From assembly GCA_000697335.1 (NCBI GenBank), contig JNEM01007401.1, forward strand, positions 1-57,407: a stretch of DNA of 57,407 nt, written 5' to 3'. The notes below the pieces were generated by a model. It was not told where the DNA came from. It searched no databases and was given only the letters and a program-made list of their open reading frames with translations. The translations under genes and the position numbers were made by a program. Source of the stretch: Conidiobolus incongruus B7586 (lineage: Eukaryota > Entomophthoromycota > Entomophthoromycetes > Entomophthorales > Conidiobolaceae). This document shows, in pieces, positions 47,201 through 57,407 of this stretch (within the stretch, counting starts at the first letter, position 1; every line of letters starts with the position of its first letter).

Positions 47201-49546
47201 TGAAATGTTACCCATTCCAACATAATAGGAATTTGTTCGAATAAATTTTGAATTAAAGGTTTTTGGAAACTCTGTTTTTTCATTAATATAACTGTGGTTG
47301 TAATAAGTGTTTAACTTACTCCTTCATAGCTGACTCGTTTACCGTTAATAAACAATAAATCTTCATCAGTTGATAATTGTAATCTCTCTGAGTACTTGAC
47401 AGTTGGATCAATGTACTGAGAATGTTCAATTGATAAAATATCATTAAAGTCGAGTTCCAAATCGGAATGACTCTTCTTCAATTTGGAATAATGTTTCTTA
47501 AACGCATCGACGACCGTAATATCTTGATCAGTTACAGTTTCAAGAACCTAGTTGAAGTATTGGTAAAATTACAATAATAGATAGGGAATATAAGCTTACA
47601 TTTTTTAAATATTGTTTCAAATCGTCTCTGGTCAAATGATTGAATAAATAATGTACTAAATTGGCAACTTCTAAAATCAATAACTATGAATATATCAATA
47701 CTGTTATAACCAATTAACAATCAATTACTTTTGCTATCTTGATCACTATCTAACAAAGTAACGAAACCAAATCTGATAGGAACTGGATTCGAACTAAATT
47801 CGATTAACTTTTTAACCAAAGTATTCAAACCTTTGATATCGTTCAAATTTAAAGGGAAGATTGCATTCGCAAAATTTTTTCTAGTTTGGGGCAAGTATCC
47901 GTACATATAAGTGTTTAACTAGATTAATTTTGTGTTTAAATACTGCAAAAATATAACAAATAAAGTGATTTACGCTGGATAAGTGGGAAGACCAATCTTC
48001 ATAAGTATCATCCTTCTCGATATCGTTAAGCCAAATTACCACTTCGGAATTTTCACCGTCAAACTTGTCGCGGACGTCAAATATATTCTCCCAGGTGGAT
48101 TTCGATTCGTTAGTAGCTTCTTCACTAGACTCAGAGCTTCCAAGTAATAACTTCAAAGCTTCTGCATTGGATATGTTCAACCTGTTGAACAGTTTAAAGG
48201 TGTCGAATTCCAAATTCAAAAATTTGAAAAGGTTAAAAATGTCGAGCTGGGATAAATCGATGTCGATACCATTAATCAAGATTTGATCCTGAATAGGTTG
48301 CTGGAAGAAGAAGTTTCTCCCAAGGGTAATCCCATCACAATGCTCATCTTTCAAAGTGGCATTGACGACGGTGTCAGCGTGGTGAGGCAAATTCTGCAAC
48401 AAATACACCCAAGTATTGAGTGGCGAATCGGATTCTTGAATCAGTTGAGTGAATTTTTGGTTGAATTTTTCTAAATCGTTATCCTCATAATTCTTAATGG
48501 GCTGAATTTGTGATCGATAGCGTTTTAAATCTTCATTCCAAATATTTCGATACTCCACGGGGATTTCATTAAATTTATCTCTTTGATCAGACTTTTTAGT
48601 ATCTAATAAACATATCAGATTGAGAGTTATTTACAATAAATTAACTGAATTACCTTTTGAACTCTGTTTCTGGTAACGATCGTCCTGAACTTTATATTCA
48701 GTACTCTTTAAATCAAGATAGACGCCATACCCAGATAATTCGACTTTGTCACGGGTTGACTGATCTTCGAAAGATCGCTGATATCTCAAAGCGAAACTGA
48801 GATGAGGCTGAGAGTTGACGAAATCGACCAATTCAGTATAGAATTTGAGTGATTCAGAGTCGAAATTAGTGTAGTAAAGAGCTGTTAATTGCCTAGAATT
48901 GGATTCTTTGGTGGGATAGACGATATCAAAAGGAAGTAATTCATCGCTCCTAAAATTCAAATCTATTACCAATTTTAAATCAATGAATCAATATAAAATA
49001 CTTACTTCAAACTACCCAAATCGTTAGAATCCAACCAACTCTTAAAATCATACAGCTTGCAAAACTGTTTACGACCCAACTGGATCCAATTATTACAATT
49101 TTCAAAATCTTCAACGTCAGGTTTGACATAATTATCGAAATAATTTATTTTAGTCTCAATCTTAGAACTTGATAACTTCAAACTTAAACCCAGATTAATT
49201 AATTCCCAATTTTTGCCACTTAGAGACTTCTGCAACCTTTTAATACTGGTTTTGTAACTCTTTTCACTATTCGCATCACCCTTCGTCTCGGTAATAATAT
49301 TATTGAATATGAGTTCTAAATTTTTGTAATATTGGTTGGTATCTTCAGAGCTTAATAATTCTCTAAATAAAATGTTAATATGACGTCACATAAAATTTCA
49401 ATTAACTTTTACAATAGTTCTAAACTTAAAGAATTTTGATACCAATTCGTCTTTATTTTTAAACTAACTTGACTTTCTTCATCTTGAGTTAAACCTAGTA
49501 TTGGTGAAGTTGATAAAATCAAGTGAATTAAAGTATTCAACTTCAT
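44267..49546 (-). CDS. UDP-glucose:glycoprotein glucosyltransferase (UGGT), 15 exons
   Basis: Exons: 49546-49413, 49362-49006, 48949-48654, 48602-47974, 47918-47729, 47670-47600, 47547-47320, 47271-47212, 47162-46887, 46834-46434, 46382-46139, 46083-45947, 45896-45315, 45260-45077, 45025-44267. They sum to 4548 nt, 1515 residues, all phases consistent and matching the family's length. A signal peptide ([18 protein letters not shown]) is followed by thioredoxin-like domains, a beta-sandwich region and the C-terminal GT24 domain (from about 1205: [19 protein letters not shown]). The DxD motif is Asp1321/Asp1323 in [22 protein letters not shown] and [13 protein letters not shown] motifs follow. 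The protein ends DEEL, a KDEL-like ER retrieval signal. It reglucosylates misfolded N-glycoproteins in the ER lumen, sending them back to calnexin. Confidence 0.95.
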
Positions 49547-50110
49547 TTTCGAAATTAATATGAAATATTAATTATATTTGTTATAAATAATATTTTTATG
49601 AATTGAATATTGATATAATTTTTTTACTATACTATGGATATGTTTATAATATTTGATTTATATTAAAATTGTTTTGTTAACAAAATGATAACAAAGAAAC
49701 AATAGCAAAGATTGACTCTGATTAAATATTAAATTGAATATAATTTATTAAATTTAATTTAATCTAAATTTTAACCAATAAAAAGAATCAATGTCACAAT
49801 GTATTTTATTGAGAAATAAAAAACTAATTAATAGTGATTATTTATTAATAATGAAAAAATTATAGTAAAAAATATTAATAAATCTAATAATACAAATTTT
49901 TAATGAATAGTTGCATCTTGAGGATTGATTAGAGTTAGTATTGGAGAAAATTTGGTATTAGGATGGATTCATTAAACTATTGAGTTCATAGAGTTCTTTG
50001 TAATTGATGGAAAACTAACGAATCAACCAAATTGGATAGTGCAGATTCTTTTGTGAATTTGAAGGTTTAACATTTAAAAATTACTATCGAAATTTTGACC
50101 AATATTCAAT
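49547..50110. other. Intergenic: UGGT promoter side and TBC 3' flank
   Basis: 564 bp of AT-rich DNA. No CCAAT cluster and no other motif recognised. Confidence 0.5.
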
Positions 50111-52072
50111 CTAGGATGAAAAACGCTTCAATCTTAGAGAATCTAACTGGGTTGGCGGAAGTCCCCAGGTATTTTCCATAGCTTGGTCGAGACCGTCTAA
50201 ATGTAAAAGGTTGGGCAAGCTCTTCAGACAGCTGTAGCACCCGGTGCAGTTCTTGAAGCTAAGGAGGTCCGATTCGCCCAGTTTCAGAAGTTGGAGACTG
50301 ATGCGGAATAGAACAACCTCGCCCTCAAGCATGAAGTTGTCCCAGATCCGGTTCAGGATTCTGGATGTGAAACAATCCGTAAATAAACTGAGGAACCAGT
50401 TGAAGGTGATCGCCCCAAGATCGACGCCCAGGCTGGTCAAATGCCTGTGGAGCTTAGGCAGATGGAGTTCAACGAGATCGCTAAGGATCATTTGGTCCTC
50501 CTGGCTGGATGAAAACTGCTCAGTGAAGTAATCTTTGGGAAGGATTCTTTCTATCATACTTGCAAATGTCCAGAATACGATTTCTTCGTCAAAATCCATA
50601 TTGATTAAAAGATGGGCACAGATCATGTTGAATCCTTGGCAATATCCCACTGAAGGATTATGCAAACTGTAAGCAATTAAAATGCGCCGAAGCTTGTGAA
50701 TCGAGTTAGGACTCTGAGTGAAATAGGTGTTCTGAGGCATCGTACGACAGAGGTCGAGCTCGATCTGCTTAACGAATGGTAATTCTTGATCAGTTGCGCT
50801 AGCTGCATGGATCAACAGTCCGCGGTAGTATCCTATCTCTTTCATCAGGGCGCCTCCACTAATTTCAAACCATATTTTACTTCTGAATTTGTCTGGAATG
50901 CCCAACTTCACCAAACGTACCAATTCTTCGAAATCTTTAGGACTCAGTTTGTTTACCTGAAGCCGGTCCATGACCAAAATCTGCTGAGAATTATATTTTG
51001 AGCAATGGCTTTTGATAAACCTCTCCCAATCCTGTTCAACGAGCTTTTGATGACGCAACTGAGCGTCCTGATGATCAATAATCAAATTCAAAACTTCGCT
51101 GACATTCATCTGATTGTCGCAGAGTGGTATTGGATTGCGAGTAGTTGTCAAAGTACTCAGCATGAGGGAAGGGGTTGCAGGGATGTTGAACTCTTTAGAA
51201 ATTTCCGAACTGGTATGACTACCGGGTGAATTGTCCGGCGTGTTGTCAGAGAAATTAATGGAAAAATTGTCATCTTGATCAGACCACGTTTTCAGGAGGG
51301 TATGGTCCTTTTTAGAAAGGGGCTTCAGCTCCACCAAGTCCTCAAACGATTCAAGTTTATTTTCTTCCTCAATTTTGGGTGATAGCATTTCGCTCACTAC
51401 CATAGGATCCACCTCCTCGGATAGTTCTCCAAGATGCATCTTAGGGAATTTAGGAGGTGTTAGCTCTAATGGTAGCTCGGGCTCTTCGGTATTAACCCTT
51501 TTTATTAGTCCGAGGGTCCACCTACAAATTCTTTGGGAAGCTCTACTAGAATTTAGTTGGTTGGATATCCTATTTGGATTCCTTAATAATTCTGAAGCAA
51601 GCGAAATAGCCTGAAAGTGGAGGGGTTGAGGTATGGGCTGAGGAATAGATGATAATCTCCTCGGTTTGTAGGGTTCAAAGAGGTTTGGGCTGGGTGACGG
51701 CTGTAAAGATGATGACCTTTTCTTAGTCCCTATAAAGGAATGAGGACGAGATATTGGTGGTGGAGAGTTGAAAGGCATACGATGACCCCAACCACCTTGT
51801 GAATAAGCTTTAGTCTGATGTATTTCCATAGACAAGTGTTTTAATTTTGCTGCCAATTGACCAAATGTACAATTTGCAATTAACTCTTCTAACAGGGCAT
51901 CTTGTAAAAAATGCACTGGGGGTACGCCATTATGATTGTCTGAAATGAGCCATTGCTGAGTTTTTTTATACAAGTTGGGCGAATTTGGGGAAAATGGCGG
52001 AGATTGGCTGGGAGAGGATGGCTCCCAGCACTCCGATAAAGGGTGGTTCGTTACTACTACTCCGGAAGACAT
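50111..52072 (-). CDS. TBC-domain Rab GTPase-activating protein
   Basis: 653 residues, intronless and more GC-rich than its surroundings. The N-terminal 330 residues are Ser/Pro-rich and probably disordered (SPSQSPPFSPNSPNLY), with short hydrophobic segments such as LLEELIANCTFGQLAAKLK. The TBC domain covers about 375-630. The arginine finger is in IELDLCRTMPQ (near 440) and the glutamine finger in GYCQGFNMI (near 477), so both catalytic fingers are present. GIPDKFRSKIWFEISGG is motif A. It should stimulate GTP hydrolysis by a Rab and so end a membrane-trafficking signal. Which Rab is unknown. The layout, with a long N-terminal extension, resembles TBC1D30-like or fungal Gyp proteins, but I cannot assign an ortholog. 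Confidence 0.9.
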   Translation of the reverse strand: MSSGVVVTNHPLSECWEPSSPSQSPPFSPNSPNLYKKTQQWLISDNHNGVPPVHFLQDALLEELIANCTFGQLAAKLKHLSMEIHQTKAYSQGGWGHRMPFNSPPPISRPHSFIGTKKRSSSLQPSPSPNLFEPYKPRRLSSIPQPIPQPLHFQAISLASELLRNPNRISNQLNSSRASQRICRWTLGLIKRVNTEEPELPLELTPPKFPKMHLGELSEEVDPMVVSEMLSPKIEEENKLESFEDLVELKPLSKKDHTLLKTWSDQDDNFSINFSDNTPDNSPGSHTSSEISKEFNIPATPSLMLSTLTTTRNPIPLCDNQMNVSEVLNLIIDHQDAQLRHQKLVEQDWERFIKSHCSKYNSQQILVMDRLQVNKLSPKDFEELVRLVKLGIPDKFRSKIWFEISGGALMKEIGYYRGLLIHAASATDQELPFVKQIELDLCRTMPQNTYFTQSPNSIHKLRRILIAYSLHNPSVGYCQGFNMICAHLLINMDFDEEIVFWTFASMIERILPKDYFTEQFSSSQEDQMILSDLVELHLPKLHRHLTSLGVDLGAITFNWFLSLFTDCFTSRILNRIWDNFMLEGEVVLFRISLQLLKLGESDLLSFKNCTGCYSCLKSLPNLLHLDGLDQAMENTWGLPPTQLDSLRLKRFSS

Positions 52073-52601
52073 TTTTCAACTCTCGCTTGTAGTTAATAAG
52101 TTGGCAAAATTCAAAGCTACGGAGATATGAGTATTTTAATGAACCTAATTAATTATCACCCCAAAATCTAAATAAAAAATTACAAAATGTATTTTATAAT
52201 AAACGCACCCAAGCTATATCCAAAAAATATTATTATTAACTGACAAAATGAAAAAATTGAATATTTTATAATATTAAAATGAAAGTAGCTTAAAAAACTA
52301 AGTAAAAATATTAAGTAAATTAAATAAAATGTAGAATGAAAAAATTAAAAAATTAAATTGAATATTGATTTTTTTTTCAACCATTCAAATTAAATCATTG
52401 GATAATTAAAATTTAACAATAGTAAAGATATTCCTTTCATCTACATCATATTACTTCAAGAGGTAATTGTTAAAAAATATTTAATTGGATAAAAGAGAAA
52501 ATTGAAATTATTATATTGTGGAATAAAATTATATTTATAATTCATTGTAATATAAAATGAAATTCTGATTATTTGTAATAATAAAAAATTTTTTCAAAAA
52601 C
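52073..52601. other. Intergenic, TBC promoter side
   Basis: 529 bp of AT-rich DNA. The last bases hold the A-run (52596-52600) that is the T5 terminator of the minus-strand tRNA. Confidence 0.5.
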
Positions 52602-52673
52602 TAGCAGCGAGAGGTTTCGATCCTCCGACCTCGGGGTTATGAGCCCCGCGCGCTTCCTCTGCGCTACGCTGCT
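52602..52673 (-). tRNA. Initiator tRNA-Met (CAT), second copy
   Basis: Base-for-base identical to the gene at 37950-38021, on the other strand. It has the same initiator marks: loop CTCATAA, T loop ATCGAAA, A discriminator. A T5 run directly follows the 3' end. The flanks are unrelated to those of the other copy, so only the tRNA itself is conserved. Confidence 0.95.
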
Positions 52674-53454
52674 GTACTAACAATTAAAATTTTGTGTAAT
52701 TGTTACGATTTTTCGATTTTAAGTCATTCTGTTAATTACTTATCTGTTCTATGCTCAATATTTTGCCATCACATTTTTATTATTTCATATTAAATTAAAT
52801 TCAATAATTTATCATCATCTTTGTATATTTATTTGTATTCAGATTCACAATTATTATATAAATCGCTTCAATTATTTTCGAACTAAACCATTTTCAAATT
52901 TGAATTCAATATAATCTATTTAAATTTTAACATCTTATTCTCATAATCAATTATGAATATTTTTCAAGGAATATGATGCATTGAACTTTAATAATAATGA
53001 GAAAACAGGCTAATAGAGTATAAGAGATGTTTATTAAAACATATTTTAAAGCTTCATTTATTATTTTTGTATAATCTTTATAAAAAATAACCCAATATTT
53101 CAAAATTATATAATATTATAATTATAAAATGATAATATCAATTTAACAGCTTTTGTTTTATTACAAAATATTATTTTTATATATAAAAAGGAGATGATAT
53201 AATTTACTTGAGCTATTTTGATCTTTTTGTCATACTTTTATTTTATATTTTATTGTTATATAATTTTCAAGTAGTACCTTAATTGATATTTAAGTGTTTA
53301 ACAGTTATAAAACATATTGAAATATTATATAGTGAAATTCATAAAGTCTACAAAATTTTGAAAGTTAAAATATGTATATATATATATTATGATAAAATAG
53401 AAAATAAAAATATTCAAATTATAAATTAATTTAATAAAATGATATTATATATTT
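52674..53454. other. Intergenic between tRNA genes
   Basis: 781 bp of AT-rich DNA, with a short TA run near 53370-53385. No gene seen. Confidence 0.5.
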
Positions 53455-53547
53455 AAATTTATTATTTAATGATAAAAATATATTCAAATTTATTATTTAA
53501 TGATAAAAATATATTCAAATTTATTATTTAATGATAAAAATATATTC
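53455..53547. repeat. Three perfect 31-bp tandem repeats
   Basis: Units at 53455-53485, 53486-53516 and 53517-53547 are identical and begin AAATTTATTATTTAATG. Each contains an A5 run, i.e. T5 on the strand of the adjacent tRNA-Gly, whose 3' end is 14 bp away. The repeat therefore supplies that gene's Pol III terminators. Confidence 0.9.
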
Positions 53548-53561
53548 ACTAATTTCTCGGA

Positions 53562-53632
53562 TGCAATGGCGGGGAATCGAACCCCGGTCTACCGCGTGGC
53601 AGGCGGTAATTATACCACTAAACCACCATTGC
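53562..53632 (-). tRNA. tRNA-Gly (GCC)
   Basis: 71 nt on the minus strand. Acceptor stem GCAATGG/CCATTGC, discriminator A, D arm GTGGTTTAGTGGTATAATTAC-like, anticodon loop TGCCACG (anticodon GCC), B-box GGTTCGATTCC. No intron and all stems pair. It decodes GGC and GGT. Confidence 0.95.
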
Positions 53633-54352
53633 TTCATTCTCGTCAATCAAATATTTAATCTCTTTCCAAAATCATTAATATTAAATTTTAAGAATTAAAA
53701 TTTTTTTATCAACTTTTATTTATTAATACTATTACTCAAATTTTCAATTATTCATTCATTATTTTTTACCTCTTTGTTGTTTTAATTTATTAACACTTTA
53801 TTAAATTTCAATAAATTTTTCATATATATATTTAAATTATATGATTAATTAAATGTTTTTTAATTTTTAGATACCTTAGCATTAATGATTCATCAATATT
53901 TCAAATTAATAGACTTAAATTAAATATTTCATTCCATTATTTTTTAAAATTTATTTATTTAACAGTTTTTTACTCGCTGTTACTTTATATTTATTAGATA
54001 AATACCTTTGTCTAAGTATGAATATGAAATTGAATAGAATTTAATTAATATTTTATAATAAAATAAAAAGAAATTAAATGATTCAATTTATGATAGATAT
54101 TTACTAAAATTAATTTATATTTAAAAATAAAAATTAAATAATTTATTTCATTCAATTATCTTATATTAAATTGAAAAACCTATATTATTATAAAAAATTT
54201 TGAAAATTAAATTATAAAATAATATTAATAATTTTCAAATTAGCTCTTGACCCATAATTTTTTAAAATTTTATAAAAATAAAAATAAGTCAAAGTAACTC
54301 AATTAAAAATTGGAAAAGTGTGACGTTTATTGCCTAAAAAAAGTTCATAATA
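53633..54352. other. Intergenic, MECR promoter side
   Basis: 720 bp of AT-rich DNA; nothing recognised apart from the tRNA upstream region. Confidence 0.5.
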
Positions 54353-55654
54353 ATGAAATATAAATTTAATTTAAATTTTAAATCTTTCTACTCAACTAAA
54401 AAATCTCAATTAATTCATTTTAATCAATGGGGAAATCCTATAAAAGTTGTCAAGTAATATAAATTGTATTTTTATAATGTTATGGTGTTAAATGCTGATT
54501 CAGTGTTTTTGAAGAATTAGTTAATGAACCCTCAAAAGATCAAATTCAAGTGAAATTCTTATGTGCCCCCATTAATCCAAGTGATTTGAACCAGATTCAA
54601 GGCGTATATCCAAAGCGTCCAACTTTGAACGACACTTACGGTGCTGTTGGTGGGAACGAAGGTGTTGCTAAAGTTATTCAAGTGGGCGATAGCTTAAAAT
54701 CAAAGTTTCAGGTGGGAGATTGGGTTATTCCAAACCAATCTTGCCTCGGCACTTGGAGAACTATTGGTAATTTTGGAGGGGATCAGCTTGTCAAAGTTCC
54801 TAAAGTGGAGGGAATTGAACCCCCTATGGTTGGAATGTTGAGCGTTAATCCTTGTACTGCTTATAGGATGCTTAAAGATTTTACACATTTGAAACCAGGT
54901 GCAATTTTCTTATTTAATCTGTTTGATTGATTGTATTTATAAATTCAATAGGTGATTGGATCATTCAAAATGGTTCCAATAGTGCCGTTGGTCAATCCGT
55001 CATTCAGTTATGTAGAATTTGGAGTATTAAGACTCTCAACATTGTGAGAGAAAGGTAAATTCAATATATAATAAATATTTATCCCAAATTTAATATTTGA
55101 CTAGAGAAGGAATCAATAAGGTTAAAGAACAATTAAAAGGATTGGGTGCTACAATTGTAGTTACTGACAAAGAGTTCAGATCTTCTGAATTCCAAGAACA
55201 TCTTAAATCTTTGAATGCTTCCATCAGATTGGGATTCAATTGTGTAGGTGGCAAATTGGTTAATGATATGGCCAAAGTACTAGAGTAAGATTCTCTCAGC
55301 TCATGTTTTGTCATATACAACTAATTCCATTTTCTTTTCTTTAGAAATAAGAGCTACCTAGTCACATATGGAGGCATGTCCAGAGAGCCTGTGACATTGG
55401 CAACATCCAACTTAATTTTCAAGCAGATCAACTTTACAGGTTTCTGGATGGCTGAATGGAGTGAACGCGCTAAGTTGGAAGATCGCCAATCTATGTGGGA
55501 GGAACTATTGAAGCTCATGAGCTCTGGACAATTCCAGCTCCCACCCTACGAAATTATCCAATGGGGCGAAGGAGATCAGGAAGTTTTTAACAAAATTAAA
55601 GATTCTTTAGTACTTGGATCAGGTGCCAAAAAGTTAATTCAATTTGATAAATAA
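54353..55654 (+). CDS. ETR1: Mitochondrial 2-enoyl thioester reductase (MECR/ETR1)
   Basis: Exons 54353-54453, 54504-54898, 54952-55054, 55105-55284 and 55345-55654 join in phase to 362 residues (human MECR 373). The ATG at 54353 opens a basic, Phe/Ser/Tyr presequence (MKYKFNLNFKSFYSTKKS) suited to mitochondrial import. The MDR fold follows: APINPSDLNQIQGVYP with catalytic Tyr69, GAVGGNEGVAKVIQVGDS and GLGTWRT-like SCLGTWRTIGNF. NGSNSAVGQSVIQL is the NADPH-binding Rossmann entry. ITFTGFW-type INFTGFWMAEW and a C-terminal helix complete it. It performs the last, NADPH-dependent step of mitochondrial type II fatty acid synthesis, needed for lipoic acid and respiration. Exon 1 is not visible as an open frame of its own; it was found by phase and targeting signal. 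Confidence 0.94.
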
Positions 55655-55701
55655 ATCAATTCGTGGATATTTACTCTACTATTGTTTTTTTGATGAGTTT
55701 A

Positions 55702-55727
55702 CAATATATATATATATATATATATAG
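55702..55727. repeat. (TA)n dinucleotide repeat
   Basis: About 12-13 uninterrupted TA units, 48 bp after the ETR1 stop and probably within its 3' UTR. Confidence 0.85.
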
Positions 55728-57186
55728 GATGCTACACTAAATGATGCAGTAAACAACTACAAAGGAATAACATGCAGTTACTATTGATTCATCGATATAA
55801 AAGTTATCATTATTAATTCCAATTGATTTATTTAAAAAAAGGTACTTGAATTTTACTAGTCACATACAGAGTACCCATTTTAAAATAGGAAACTTACGGC
55901 AAAACATAAGCTTGTACATGTAATTTTTAGATGTAAATACAAATTTTCTCAGCACAAAAATTTAGTCAAAATTGTTAATATGTAAGTTGGGGTAAGAATC
56001 AATGTTTTAAAATAAATTAGGTGTTAGATAATATAGATCGAAAAGTGAAACTTGATGATTATCCAAATATTATTTAATTCAGTGATTAGATTTACTATTA
56101 AATCTAATAGCAATATAATCAAATTATTAATTCTTATCAATTACAATATATATTTCAAAATTGTTCATCCATAATAGGCTAATGCCAAAAGAGATAACCA
56201 AACTATAAAATATTCTTCTATTTATTGATATATCAACTTGATAAAATTATTTCAGTAAAAAACCTTTTTGATATAAAACTGATTAATTCATATATATTCA
56301 CTTTATTAGATAGGTTAAAATTGATAATATTTATAAAATCCATATTTTCAAAATATTAATGATATATAATAATCTCATGCAAATATTCAGATCATAACCA
56401 CGAGATCTAAATTGATTTTACAGCATTAAATCACAATCATACTATGCTATTTTTATATTGATAAAATGTTAAACTGCTGATCACTTTATTGTTAAATTTA
56501 AGTTGCATATATTTATCATTTTGTATATCATTCCATAAGAATGGGTAATAATAATGATAATAATAATTTTAAAATGGCAATGATATTTGAAGTTATTAAT
56601 AAATTGTTAATTATATATTGAATTTTATTACAAACTCATATTATCAGAAAATTAACTAGTCCAACCAGAAAACAATCAACTTAATCTCAATTTTTAATAT
56701 CATCTCCTTTTAGTATCCATTTACTAACATTATAAAATCTAAAGTGTACAATATTGAAAATTTATAATATAATATAATATAATATAAGAATAAGTGTCAT
56801 TTTTATATATAATAAATAGATTATCTAATCTCAAATATCAGGTTGAATTAATATTTATTTAAATTTTATTTAACTAAAAATATTAGAATTCGAAACAAAA
56901 ATAAATAAAATTAATTGATAATATATTAATATAAATCATTAAATATTACAACGTTAAAAGTATATATACAATTTTCTCTTTTATATAATTTTTTATTATT
57001 GAAATTTTTAAATTATTTTCAATTAACTATTCATTGTTATATTTAAAACAGATAAATTTCTTAGAATAAAGGATATATTATATACAGTATTTAAAGTAAT
57101 AAACTCAAGTTTTTATAATATTAAAAGTATAATTTAAACATATATAATATTTTGTTAAAAAAGTTTAAAGTGAAAATTGATTTAAA

Positions 57187-57209
57187 TAATAATAATAATA
57201 ATAATAATA
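57187..57209. repeat. AAT trinucleotide microsatellite
   Basis: About seven perfect AAT units near the end of the window. Confidence 0.8.
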
Positions 57210-57407
57210 GCTAATTTTAAATTAATAGAATTATATTTTTAAATTATTAAAATAATTGAATATTATAAAAATTTAATATTAATGAGAGAAAAAACTCAGT
57301 AAATATACTTTATAATATTATTATTAATAATTTATTAGTTTTATACTTATTTAATTGATAAAATCTTGTTTTTAATAATAATAATATTTTATATAATTTT
57401 ATAAATT

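Larger units (their letters stand above)
55655..57407. other. 1.75 kb AT-rich end of window
   Basis: No gene seen. It contains a (TA)n microsatellite at about 55702-55727, an AATAT run near 56765-56785 and an AAT trinucleotide run at about 57187-57209. Confidence 0.5.

Noticed and set aside
50111-50531. Plus-strand open frames opposite the TBC gene and other genes
   Set aside because: They are antisense shadows of longer genes with clear domains and have no features of their own.
53455-53547. CRISPR-like array
   Set aside because: The 31-bp units are directly adjacent with no spacers, and the organism is eukaryotic.

Overview
The window reads as nuclear DNA of an early-diverging, very AT-rich fungus. 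An Entomophthoromycotina/Conidiobolus-like genome is my best guess, and it is an inference. The reasons are low GC, many short introns (about 45-85 nt, donors GTAAGT/GTAAAT, acceptors TTAG/TATAG), fungal-type Set1, Mex67, UGGT and a GDS1-type winged helix, a full mitochondrial fat/lysine metabolism gene set, and dispersed tRNA genes. TGA is a true stop, because SET1 ends at its conserved GYLN followed by TGA, so the standard code applies.

Layout. 1-2.6 kb: a dead Tc1/IS630-type transposon (minus strand). 2.7-4.6 kb: a decayed 5' copy of a berberine-bridge-type FAD oxidase followed by the intact gene. 8.8-11.5 kb: a GDS1 winged-helix plus APSES-like nuclear protein. 12.0-14.2 kb: MEX67/NXF1 mRNA export receptor. 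14.75-15.84 kb: a mariner fossil riddled with nonsense codons yet without a frameshift. 17.2-19.2 kb: a one-TOG CLASP protein. 19.6-20.1 kb: a possible COX16-like small gene or relic. 22.5-25.4 kb: SET1 H3K4 methyltransferase, tail to tail with a SulP anion transporter (25.7-27.8 kb). 28.3-31.0 kb: leukotriene A4 hydrolase/aminopeptidase in 17 exons, one of them only 3 nt. 32.6-34.0 kb: an unknown coiled-coil protein. 38.0 kb: initiator tRNA-Met. 38.4-39.9 kb: glutaryl-CoA dehydrogenase. 40.8-42.0 kb: a La/LARP7-like RRM protein with an apparent frameshift. 42.6 kb: an initiator tRNA pseudogene. 43.6 kb: a small basic protein. 44.3-49.5 kb: UGGT, 15 exons. 50.1-52.1 kb: a TBC Rab-GAP. 52.6 and 53.6 kb: initiator tRNA-Met and tRNA-Gly(GCC). 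54.35-55.65 kb: mitochondrial 2-enoyl thioester reductase (MECR/ETR1). The rest is AT-rich intergenic DNA.

There are no operons and no biosynthetic cluster. The genes are ordinary housekeeping functions: mRNA export and chromatin (MEX67, SET1, GDS1-like), cytoskeleton and trafficking (CLASP, TBC), ER glycoprotein quality control (UGGT), and mitochondrial acyl-CoA chemistry (GCDH, MECR).

The most interesting signal is a repeated pattern of C-to-T/G-to-A damage in duplicated DNA. The mariner fossil carries about 20 in-frame nonsense codons and no frameshift over 1.08 kb. The tRNA pseudogene differs from its live copies at 10 sites, 8 of them such transitions. Nonsense codons in the Tc1-type element are TGA, several where Trp is likely. 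This suggests a RIP-like or deamination process in a non-Dikarya fungus. The second notable item is the 3-nt micro-exon in the LTA4H gene, which encodes an active-site alanine. All exon models were read by hand from splice signals and reading phase, without transcript data.
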